From a virus: 25,207 nt of DNA. The notes beneath the pieces are model-generated. The model was not told where the DNA came from, did not search any database, and was given only the letters and a program-made list of their open reading frames with translations. The stretch lies in IMG/VR virus record IMGVR_UViG_3300034198_005377, positions 1 through 25,207 of that record, one strand, 5' to 3'. The position numbers and the translations under genes were made by a program. Position 1 is the first letter of the stretch, and each line of letters starts with the position of its first letter. This document shows positions 7,623 to 15,283 of this stretch, piece after piece.

Positions 7623-10600
7623 TGGCTATTGGAGTAAATCCCGATCCGTATACGCCAAGCGACTCGTCAACAGGTACTGGAACGTCTGGCTCTGCATACG
7701 AGAATCGTCGCATTGGAGTAAACCTACTTGGACAAGAGCCGCAGCAGGACTTTGGATTTGATCCAGCAAAGGCTGCACGAAGTGTAGTCGGTACTGCTGG
7801 CGACGTACTCTATAACACCATTGATGTTCCAAACCGATTTGTACAGATGGAAGTTGCCAAGGCACGTCTCAAGCACGCAATGGCATTTGGCGATGCACGA
7901 GTATCAGATAAGTACATCAATATGATTAGTGTTGATAACATGTCTATTGATCAGGTTGCGGAGGAGATGTACAAAGATGGCGTAGCCACAACTGGCGGTG
8001 TAGCCCACGACTTCCTTGTTTCCGTATTCCTTGATCCTATGAACCTTATCCTGCCAGCAGTTGGAAAGACGTATCAGACTGCACGCAGGTCATCTGGTCT
8101 CCTTGATGCCATGGGTCCAAGCACTCTTCGCGATATTACTGGTCGCGTTCAAGAGGCACGCACCCTTACTCCAGAGGAATCAAAGTTCATGGGCAGCCGA
8201 ATGAACCGTGTCCTTGGAGAAACCTATGGAGCAATGAGCCGAAAACTTTCTGGGGCAAAGAAAGGATTTGCTCAGGCTCTGTTTGGCGTAGGGGCAAGCA
8301 AGATCATTCAGGTCCTTGGTCTTTATCACGTCAAGAACATTGCAGAGTTTGCCGATGCTGCTGGGCATGGTCAAGCATTTGATCGCGCGCTATCCAACGG
8401 CGCTCTTCACACCATGCGCGGTGCTGCTGCCAATCACATTGCAGAGCAGACAATCTCGCGCAACACGCAGGCTGTCGCTGCTCGCGTTGAGGCTGTCAAC
8501 AAGGCTGCGTCGCTTGAAGATCCAGTCGCACGGGCTGAGTTCCTTGCAGCATCGCGATTGGATGAAACCACTGCGGCGCTCACTAATGATGAGATCATGC
8601 AAGAATTTGATGCGCTCTGGAAGGTCAAGCGCGATACGCCTGCTGGCGTTGACTGGGCTGGTCGCCAGATTACTCAGCGCACTGGAGAACTTGCGGCAAG
8701 CGAACTTGCTCGCATGGCTGGTGGCGATCAGAAGCGCCTGCTTAACCTGCTTGACGAAACCCTTGTTCGCCAAAGGAAGTCTACGGAGCGACATCTTGAT
8801 AACATCTTTGCGCGAGAGACCGCAGACAATATGCTGATCGTTGATCAGGGCATGCCTGCTGTTGAGGCAGAACTTGCACGTCGTCTTGCTGGTGTTGTTG
8901 ATGAGTCGCAAATCAAAGATCTTATTCGCGTCACGCTTGAGCAGACGGTGAATACTCCAAAGGATCAGCGCAAGGCGCTCATTGATCTACTCAACTCTGC
9001 TGGCATGGTTCACCTTGGGACTGCATCCGATGCGCTTGGCAGCAGCCTAAACTCGCTGCGCTCGCTCGTTCAGGATACGAAGTTCCTTGAGACGCTTGAT
9101 CCAAAGATCCGACCAATCATCTCCAATCAACTTGGCAGACTCTCTATCATTGGTGCGCGAACGATGACTGACCTTGATCGCCGCACGATCCTCAAGGCAC
9201 TTGAGGCAACGGATAGCCCAGAACAGAAGATCGCGATTGTCTCCGACGCTATCGCCAAATTTGACAACATGGGTGGCGAGTTCCAGGCGCTTCATGGAAT
9301 TACGACTGTTGACGCTGGAACTGTTGAGGCATTTACCAAGACGCTCAATGAACTCTCCGATCTTCCAAAGCAGGTCCCAGTTGAGTGGACTAAGGCGCTG
9401 GATGGAGTTGGCGCATACAAGACCATCGTGTCTGAGGCAAAGCGCCTTGGATACAAGTTGATCCTTGAGCCAGAAGGCGTTGTATCTAAGCCAGGGTGGA
9501 GGGCAATTGACCGTGGCACGCGCACTGCGGTAAAGCCGCGCGTAAGCCTCTGGGTGCCGATCACTGGCGATGGTATGGACGTGATGTTTGGAACACGCAA
9601 CCGCGTCGGGCAAGTCATTGACTTCGCTACCAAGAACCGATCAACGATCAAGATCATGCAGAACACTCTTGACCGAATGTACGAGTATGCCTCGCATGAG
9701 AAGATCGGAAGTTCTATTACACGCAACGTTCTGCGCGATCTGCATGCCACTATGATGGACTATGCGTTTGCATCCAAAGGTTCTCTCCGAACAGTAGCGC
9801 TCTCGCTTAGTGGCGAAGGCGATGCAGCCGTCAATGGCATCCTAGACGTTGTGCGCAACAAGGTCAAGTTGCGCGGCGAGGATTACCTGCAAGAGTTTGA
9901 CCGCATGGTGCATCAGGGTGATCTTCAGAGCATGATGTTCTACTCTGCGATGGGAGACCTTGAGCATGTCGGTACGGCTCAGTATGCATCTGGATTCCTT
10001 AAGAATTGGATGCTGAGCAAGGGTGGGTTCCGTGGAAAGATGGGCGAAGCAATCACAAATTGGACCGACTTCTGGTATCCAAAGTTGAAGTTCTCTGGCA
10101 ACCCGCTATTCTGGGGAATGGAAATCGTTGAGTCTAAGTTCTTCAACGCTCTTCGTGGTATCTATCCAGAGTGGCAACTTGGTAAGGGCATCAACGCACA
10201 GCGGTTTGGGTTCAAGCGCTTCTATGATGTCGTAGATCCGAACACTGGCAAGACGCTACGCCTTGATTCCGTCAAACTTATCTCAGAGAATGCTATTGCC
10301 AACCGACCAGAGTTGAAGTTTGCCCAAGAGATGGCAACGATAAACCAGTACTTTAACTACAAGACAACGGAGAAGTTGTTGAACTCTGGCGACATGGGCG
10401 AGGAAGTTGTTGCTGCAATCAACAAGCAGCGCGGTCTGTTCTCTGCTCGCTTCTTTGAGAGTGGCGCTGGAAAGACTGGGCGAATGAAGGCTGCGGATTT
10501 CTGGCGACTTACTACTGAGCAGAACCTCAACTCACTTGCTGAGAAGTTGCCAGCGCTTATGAGCGAGCATGCACCAGCGCAGTGGAACCTCTGGATGGAG

Positions 10601-11983
10601 GCTGCTGGCGGGGATGCTCGTGGCGCTTCGCTGCTATACCTCAATCAGATCTCAGAACTTCGCAGCAGCCGATCAGCCGTCTTGGGCTACCTTGATAAGA
10701 ACCGCCCAATAGGGCTTGGATTTGGTCGTCAGTTTGACGATGACCCCATCAAAAACCTCCGTACAGCGGTAAAAGAAGCCCGTAGCGCGGTCAAGTCTTC
10801 GTCCCCTAGTAAAGCAGCCACTCAACTGGCAGATCGCCTCGTAGACGTGCGTTCGGGGGCGCAGGCAGTTGGCTACTCTGAGGAGACAATTGCAGCCCTA
10901 GACAAGGCTATTGAGTTGGCACGCTCTGTGCCACCTGGAGTGCAGGCTTCTCGCAAGATCTTCAATGATATTGATCAGGCTGTCGGCATTATTGGCGACT
11001 CGCTCGTCAAGGAATTTGAGACGGCGGTTGCGCGCAAGAACTTTGTGAAGGAAGCGCTCATGGCTGACGGTATCCCGCAGAACGTTGCGACTGAGATGTC
11101 CAAGTTGTTTGTTGTCGCTGCTCGTCGCGGAGAGATCAACCCAGAACTTATCCTTGCCATTGAGAAGTCATTCGGCGGCGGGACAAAACTTGCCAAAGAA
11201 CAGGTTGTTGCGCTGGCAGATAACCTTCAGGCAATCCGCGAAGTGCGCACTGGCGAAGAGACTGTCATCAATACCGTCATGGATGGCATTGAGAATCAGA
11301 TTCGTCATGAGTCGCAACTTGTGCACTTCTACAATACTGAGCGAAGTTTTGCCGAGCGCTCATTGAACCACGTAGTCTTTGCCCTATACCCAACGTCCTA
11401 CATGTTCAGCAAGGTGCTACCAGAGTACATGCGCCTGCTGTTTGCAACGCGCACGAAGTCTATTGCTGGTCTGGTGCTTAATCCATATGACATGATCTTG
11501 AAATTCGCATCTGGCGGGAAGTTCAGCCTGAAATCTTGGACTGACTTTGCGCCACTCGTTGGATTCAATGCAGCGTACAAGACCCGACAGATGCTCATCA
11601 ACGAGATGAGTCAGGTGCAGGATCCATCGCAATATAACCCGCTGATGTTCTTCCTCACGAACACGCTTATCCCTGGCTTGCCAACTGATATCACTGTGAG
11701 CGCAAGCCCCATCGCCACTACCGCTGTTGAGGCTGGTATGAAGCAGGCTGATCAGGGCGGCAGCGCTATGGATATTGGTGGCGCTGTTGCGAAGGCTGGA
11801 CTTTATCAAGCAACCGCTGTTGGTCAGCGTGCAGTTGGTGTTGTTCAATTGGGCAAGACTGCATCATCAATTATTGGTCAAACTGGAAAGGCTGTCAGCG
11901 AGGCTGGCGGTCCTGTTGAATTCATTCAAGGTATCGTAAGTGATACACTTGATAGCATCGGGAAGGTCGTCTTCAATAAGTGA
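7622..11983 (+). CDS. Giant cysteine-free virion protein (candidate internal/ejection protein)
   Basis: At 1453 residues this is the longest gene in the window, and I find no cysteine in it. The N terminus is polar and Gly/Ser-rich, then residues about 45-160 include a DPMNLILPAVGK segment typical of very large phage internal proteins. Most of the rest is long alpha-helix rich in Ala, Glu, Arg and Leu, with a Trp/Phe-rich stretch near residues 790-860. Towards the C terminus (about 1245-1370) are hydrophobic helices (HVVFALYPTSYMFSKVLPEY; YNPLMFFLTNTLIPGL) that could insert into or cross a membrane on delivery. The start shares one base with the upstream stop (TAATG) and lacks a strong ribosome site, so it is translationally coupled to the 907-residue gene. 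No lytic transglycosylase or polymerase motif was seen. A role in genome ejection is inferred; a tape measure is the main alternative. Confidence 0.85.
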   Translation: MAIGVNPDPYTPSDSSTGTGTSGSAYENRRIGVNLLGQEPQQDFGFDPAKAARSVVGTAGDVLYNTIDVPNRFVQMEVAKARLKHAMAFGDARVSDKYINMISVDNMSIDQVAEEMYKDGVATTGGVAHDFLVSVFLDPMNLILPAVGKTYQTARRSSGLLDAMGPSTLRDITGRVQEARTLTPEESKFMGSRMNRVLGETYGAMSRKLSGAKKGFAQALFGVGASKIIQVLGLYHVKNIAEFADAAGHGQAFDRALSNGALHTMRGAAANHIAEQTISRNTQAVAARVEAVNKAASLEDPVARAEFLAASRLDETTAALTNDEIMQEFDALWKVKRDTPAGVDWAGRQITQRTGELAASELARMAGGDQKRLLNLLDETLVRQRKSTERHLDNIFARETADNMLIVDQGMPAVEAELARRLAGVVDESQIKDLIRVTLEQTVNTPKDQRKALIDLLNSAGMVHLGTASDALGSSLNSLRSLVQDTKFLETLDPKIRPIISNQLGRLSIIGARTMTDLDRRTILKALEATDSPEQKIAIVSDAIAKFDNMGGEFQALHGITTVDAGTVEAFTKTLNELSDLPKQVPVEWTKALDGVGAYKTIVSEAKRLGYKLILEPEGVVSKPGWRAIDRGTRTAVKPRVSLWVPITGDGMDVMFGTRNRVGQVIDFATKNRSTIKIMQNTLDRMYEYASHEKIGSSITRNVLRDLHATMMDYAFASKGSLRTVALSLSGEGDAAVNGILDVVRNKVKLRGEDYLQEFDRMVHQGDLQSMMFYSAMGDLEHVGTAQYASGFLKNWMLSKGGFRGKMGEAITNWTDFWYPKLKFSGNPLFWGMEIVESKFFNALRGIYPEWQLGKGINAQRFGFKRFYDVVDPNTGKTLRLDSVKLISENAIANRPELKFAQEMATINQYFNYKTTEKLLNSGDMGEEVVAAINKQRGLFSARFFESGAGKTGRMKAADFWRLTTEQNLNSLAEKLPALMSEHAPAQWNLWMEAAGGDARGASLLYLNQISELRSSRSAVLGYLDKNRPIGLGFGRQFDDDPIKNLRTAVKEARSAVKSSSPSKAATQLADRLVDVRSGAQAVGYSEETIAALDKAIELARSVPPGVQASRKIFNDIDQAVGIIGDSLVKEFETAVARKNFVKEALMADGIPQNVATEMSKLFVVAARRGEINPELILAIEKSFGGGTKLAKEQVVALADNLQAIREVRTGEETVINTVMDGIENQIRHESQLVHFYNTERSFAERSLNHVVFALYPTSYMFSKVLPEYMRLLFATRTKSIAGLVLNPYDMILKFASGGKFSLKSWTDFAPLVGFNAAYKTRQMLINEMSQVQDPSQYNPLMFFLTNTLIPGLPTDITVSASPIATTAVEAGMKQADQGGSAMDIGGAVAKAGLYQATAVGQRAVGVVQLGKTASSIIGQTGKAVSEAGGPVEFIQGIVSDTLDSIGKVVFNK

Positions 11984-11986
11984 AGA

Positions 11987-11995
11987 TGATATAAT
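11987..11995 (+). promoter_or_regulatory. Extended -10 promoter before scaffold and capsid genes
   Basis: The sequence TGATATAAT is a perfect TATAAT hexamer with the TGn extension. The position 17 bases upstream (TCGTCT) does not resemble TTGACA, which extended -10 promoters can tolerate. The predicted start near 12002 leaves a leader of about 11 bases before ATG 12013. It falls right after the 1453-residue gene and would give the scaffold and capsid genes their own strong transcript. Confidence 0.6.
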
Positions 11996-12012
11996 GTATA
12001 GGAGAAAATAGA

Positions 12013-12582
12013 ATGGCTGAAACTGAAGTCGTGGCTAAGCCCGCTACTGAGTCGCCTGCTCCAGTGGAGGCAGCACCTGCTGCTCCCGCCGAAGCGACCA
12101 CTCAGGACGAGAACGATGTCACCACTTGGAAGAAGCGGCTCGCTGGGAAAGATCAAGCGCTTACTAGTGCTAAGGCAGAACTTGAGTCTATCCGCAAGGA
12201 GGCTGAGGATCTGAAGCGCTGGAAGGCAGAAACTGAGAATGCGAATTTGTCCGAATTCCAAAAGGCTCAGAATCGCCTCGCGGCTCTTGAACAGGAACTT
12301 AATGAGGCAAAGGAAATCGCTCGCAATGAGCGATTGAAGAGTGCCTACCCGAACTACGCTCAGTTCTTGTCTGATACTGCAGGTCTTTCGGACGATGCGC
12401 GTGCGCAGGCGTTTGAAAAGTACATGGCAAATCTCAGGCAGGAGCAGGCTAAGGAGGGAGCGGACGTATTTATTGAACCGAACAATCCGCGCAAGGGCGG
12501 TACAACGGGGCAGGGCAAGCGCTCTGTCAACGATATCGTCACTGATATGGAGAAACTCGGTAATCCGTTCTCGGAAATTTAG
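12013..12582 (+). CDS. Capsid scaffolding protein
   Basis: The 189-residue product has the usual scaffold layout: an Ala/Pro/Glu-rich disordered N terminus (1-35), a charged coiled-coil region (about 38-110, with KDQALTSAKAELESIRKEAE), a compact helical segment (PNYAQFLSDTAGLSDDARAQ) and a short Gly/Lys-rich C-terminal part with RSVNDIVTDMEKLGNPF that would bind capsid subunits. Scaffolds guide procapsid assembly and leave before or during DNA packaging. It sits 10 bases before the major capsid gene, the classic order. ATG follows AGGAGA. It lacks cysteine. Confidence rests on context and architecture, since scaffold sequences diverge quickly. Confidence 0.85.
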   Translation: MAETEVVAKPATESPAPVEAAPAAPAEATTQDENDVTTWKKRLAGKDQALTSAKAELESIRKEAEDLKRWKAETENANLSEFQKAQNRLAALEQELNEAKEIARNERLKSAYPNYAQFLSDTAGLSDDARAQAFEKYMANLRQEQAKEGADVFIEPNNPRKGGTTGQGKRSVNDIVTDMEKLGNPFSEI

Positions 12583-12592
12583 GAGATAAACT

Positions 12593-13540
12593 ATGGCTAC
12601 TACTAGCACTTCAACGGCTGGTTTTTCTGATCTCGTTCAGGAACTAGTCCTCGCGAAGGCGCAGGAGGAACTGCGTGGTCGTCTCGTTCACGTTATGCCT
12701 GGGCACTTTGTGCCTGGTCGCTTCGTGAAGGGCACGAACACCATCCGCTTCGCCCGATATGCTGACCTTGGCGCTGACACCACCCCGCTTGTGGAAGGCG
12801 TTGCTCCAGAGGATCAGTCGCTTTCAATTGGCTCGGACTACTTCACTGCTACGCAGTATGGTAGGACGATTGCCATCACGGATCTTGCTCAGTTGGATTC
12901 ACCCCACGACCTGATCTCCATCGCCTCGGAGCGCATTGCGCGTCAGGCTGCGGAGACCATGGATCTCGTGGTTAAGGATGTCCTTGCTTCGGGCACGAAC
13001 GTGAAGTACGCTGGCGATGCTACTTCCCGCGTGGAAGTTGCGCAGACCGACGTTATCACTGGCTCCCTCGTGAAGAAGATGGCTGCGAGCCTGAAGGCGG
13101 CGAACGTTCCTGCGTTCCCCGATGGCTTCTATCGCTGCATCATTCACCCGTATCAGGAGTATGACCTCATCAGCGACACGACGGCGAACGGCTGGATTGA
13201 GTCCACGAAGTATGTGGACAATCTCCCGCTGCTCAACGGCGAGATCGGGCGCTTTGCTGGCGTTCGCTTCCTCGTCTCGTCCAACGCAAAGGTCTGGGAG
13301 GAGTCGGGGGCTGACGACGCTAACGTCTACAGCGCTCACTTCTTCGGTCCTGACTCGTACACGGTTGGCGATTCGCAGACCCTTCAGGCGTACTTCGTGT
13401 CGCCTGGTGGCGATCATACCGATCCTCTTGCTCAGCGCGCAATCGCTGGCTACAAGATGCGCTTCGGTGCGAAGTTGCTTGATCTCACTGGCTCACGCTA
13501 TGTGCGCCTTGAGACTGGCGCGACGCTCGCTGGCGCTTAG
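12593..13540 (+). CDS. Major capsid protein, N4-gp56 family
   Basis: This 315-residue protein forms the icosahedral shell with the HK97 fold. The recognisable N4-gp56 family stretch runs from GTNTIRFARYADLGADTTPL through EGVAPEDQSLSIG to TATQYGRTIAITDLAQLDSP and RQAAETMDLVVKDVLASGT (residues about 47-140), followed by a FYRCIIHPYQEYDL segment and a C-terminal part with RFAGVRFLVSSNAKVWEE. Length agrees with the family. ATG follows AGGAGATAAACT, a strong ribosome site. Codons are more C/G-ended (cgc, cgt, ctc, aac, gac) than in neighbouring genes, as expected for the most highly translated virion gene. It carries one cysteine. A GC-rich hairpin follows its stop. Confidence 0.93.
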   Translation: MATTSTSTAGFSDLVQELVLAKAQEELRGRLVHVMPGHFVPGRFVKGTNTIRFARYADLGADTTPLVEGVAPEDQSLSIGSDYFTATQYGRTIAITDLAQLDSPHDLISIASERIARQAAETMDLVVKDVLASGTNVKYAGDATSRVEVAQTDVITGSLVKKMAASLKAANVPAFPDGFYRCIIHPYQEYDLISDTTANGWIESTKYVDNLPLLNGEIGRFAGVRFLVSSNAKVWEESGADDANVYSAHFFGPDSYTVGDSQTLQAYFVSPGGDHTDPLAQRAIAGYKMRFGAKLLDLTGSRYVRLETGATLAGA

Positions 13541-13554
13541 TCAGTAATGTAGGC

Positions 13555-13580
13555 GGGGGCGGGCTGGCGGGTCCGCCCCC
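13555..13580 (+). terminator. GC-rich hairpin after the major capsid gene
   Basis: GGGGGCGG (13555-13562) pairs with CCGCCCCC (13573-13580); two more inner pairs (one G-U) extend the stem to ten with a six-base loop. No T-run follows (ACTACTAAAGG), so it may be a partial terminator or an mRNA-stabilising 3' end that raises capsid transcript over the genes downstream, which continue on the same strand. Confidence 0.6.
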
Positions 13581-13598
13581 ACTACTAAAGGAGATAGC

Positions 13599-14276
13599 AT
13601 GGCAAATGACACACGACTAACAATCAGGACTGAGATCCGCAGGGACCTGCGCGATCCAGATGGCAAGACATGGAGCAATGACGAGATCAACGATCTCATC
13701 AATGCTGGCATTGATGCCATCTCCGACCTCTCGCCAATTGAGGACACCGATACTTTCACGGCTATTTTCCCATACAGCGCTGGTTCCAATTTCGGCAAGG
13801 CGCTGGAGTTTACCCCAAGCAAGACATTCAAGAATATCTTCCGCGTTGATGTCTACGATGGATCAAGCCGATTCTATGAAACGATCCCTGTGTCCACTGG
13901 CGGCGAATCAGATAATGGCTGGCAGTTCTGGGGCGGCAAGGTCATTATGCCTACGTACTACTCATACCCAACCACTATCGTTGGCAGCGCTGAGCAGGTG
14001 ACGCTCAAGATCTGGGGTTACCGACGGCACACGCTCTTCACCAATGACAACACGGCATCGGATCTTACCGATGCAGAGAAGAATGCTGTGCGGATCTACG
14101 CTCAGGCAGAGGCGCTGCAGCGACTCATGATTGACCGCGCAGACTTCCAGCAGTGGCAGATCGCCTCTGGTGCAAGCGACATTACGATTAGCGAACTCTC
14201 TGTCCTTGCCTCTTCAGCGCGTACGCGATGGAGGGCTGAGGCTCAGCGCATTCGCAAGATGCGGCAGATTGCATGA
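13599..14276 (+). CDS. Head-tail connector (adaptor) protein
   Basis: The 225-residue product begins MANDTRLTIRTEIRRDLRD then KTWSNDEINDLINAGIDAIS, the N-terminal helical pattern of phage adaptor proteins that bind below the portal ring (gp6/gp15-like connectors). The middle is beta-rich (YETIPVSTGGESDNGWQFWG; VTLKIWGYRRHTLF) and the C terminus is a long helical segment ending RWRAEAQRIRKMRQIA. It lies directly after the capsid gene, where such adaptors are usually coded. ATG follows AAAGGAGA. The stop overlaps the next start as ATGA. Assignment is from pattern and position; a stopper or tail-completion role is the alternative. Confidence 0.75.
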   Translation: MANDTRLTIRTEIRRDLRDPDGKTWSNDEINDLINAGIDAISDLSPIEDTDTFTAIFPYSAGSNFGKALEFTPSKTFKNIFRVDVYDGSSRFYETIPVSTGGESDNGWQFWGGKVIMPTYYSYPTTIVGSAEQVTLKIWGYRRHTLFTNDNTASDLTDAEKNAVRIYAQAEALQRLMIDRADFQQWQIASGASDITISELSVLASSARTRWRAEAQRIRKMRQIA

Positions 14277-15283
14277 TTGACCTAACGTCGTCAGTCCTTT
14301 TTGAGCAGCCCAATGGACTGTTCCTTGATATCAACACAATCAAGGATGTGACGTTCGTTCCGACGCAGCCGATCTCTGGCTATCGCGTCAAGTCAGTTTC
14401 TTTCGGTCCAGCCAACCCAATCGGCTACGAAGATCCACGCGCTACTCGCGATGGCATTGACGTTGCCGATGCCTATATCGGTCGTCGCCTGCTTGAAGTG
14501 CGTGTAGATATCTATGGCTCAACGCGACAAGATCTTGCTGGGAAGATCAATGACATCGTGAAGATGATGCGCTTTGTGCCGAAGAAGTTTCAGGCTACTG
14601 ATGGATTCAGGCGACTTAAGTTCAATATCCTGACAAGCGATCTGTCCAACTTCCCGACTGGAAAGATCTCATCCTACTCGCTTGTGCGCCCAGCGCAGAT
14701 GCCGCAGACCACCACCGACCCATCGCTCTTTGCTGGCAACGATGCGTCTGGATATAGTACTGGAATTGTCCTTGCCTTTGTCATGAAATCCCCATATAAG
14801 TTCTCAGACACGTTGAAGACTGCATCGGTAGGAATTACTGGAACTGCTGCCAACCTGCACAACCACGGTAGCGCACCAGCGTACGCGGAACTTCTCATTG
14901 AGAAGACCTACGGCGTAACACCAGCAACAAACTCTGGCGTTGTGAAGTTTGTCATTACGCTGAACGGAACTCCGCTTACCATCTCGCTTCCTGCTGGAAA
15001 GATCGGGGATGACGCGACAAAGAAGTATCGTATTCTCATTAACTACGATGATCAGGTCGTTTATGACTCCACGCTCTTAAAGTCTACGTCGGCTGTAACT
15101 AATAGCCTGAACATGACGTATATCATCATCAACTCTGGTGCGCTCTTTGGACTCATTGACCCAGACGATGATCAGACAAATAACACGCCATCAACTATCT
15201 CTATCCTTGCATACGATGGATCTAATGTTGCAATCACTACTGGCTACAGCGCTACGATCTCGTGGCGGGAGGCTTGGTATTAA
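14273..15283 (+). CDS. Distal tail (Dit)-like protein
   Basis: The 336-residue protein looks like the Dit/baseplate-hub family: an N-terminal domain that forms the hexameric ring under the tail (FVPTQPISGYRVKSVSFGPA; IDVADAYIGRRLLEVRVDIY; STRQDLAGKINDIVKMMRF) and a C-terminal beta-sandwich region (from about residue 180; VVKFVITLNGTPLTISLPAG) that could be a carbohydrate-binding-like galectin fold. Dit proteins link tail and host-binding apparatus. The next gene is a Tal-like hub protein, the usual partner. The start overlaps the connector stop (ATGA), and its stop shares a base with the next ATG (TAATG). No cysteine. What is unusual is that it directly follows the connector, with no tube or tape measure gene between. 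Confidence 0.7.
   Translation: MIDLTSSVLFEQPNGLFLDINTIKDVTFVPTQPISGYRVKSVSFGPANPIGYEDPRATRDGIDVADAYIGRRLLEVRVDIYGSTRQDLAGKINDIVKMMRFVPKKFQATDGFRRLKFNILTSDLSNFPTGKISSYSLVRPAQMPQTTTDPSLFAGNDASGYSTGIVLAFVMKSPYKFSDTLKTASVGITGTAANLHNHGSAPAYAELLIEKTYGVTPATNSGVVKFVITLNGTPLTISLPAGKIGDDATKKYRILINYDDQVVYDSTLLKSTSAVTNSLNMTYIIINSGALFGLIDPDDDQTNNTPSTISILAYDGSNVAITTGYSATISWREAWY

Noticed and set aside
7622-11983. Calling the 1453-residue protein a tape measure
   Set aside because: There is no tail tube or chaperone gene nearby, it lies between portal and scaffold, and I see no regular repeat. It is kept only as an alternative.
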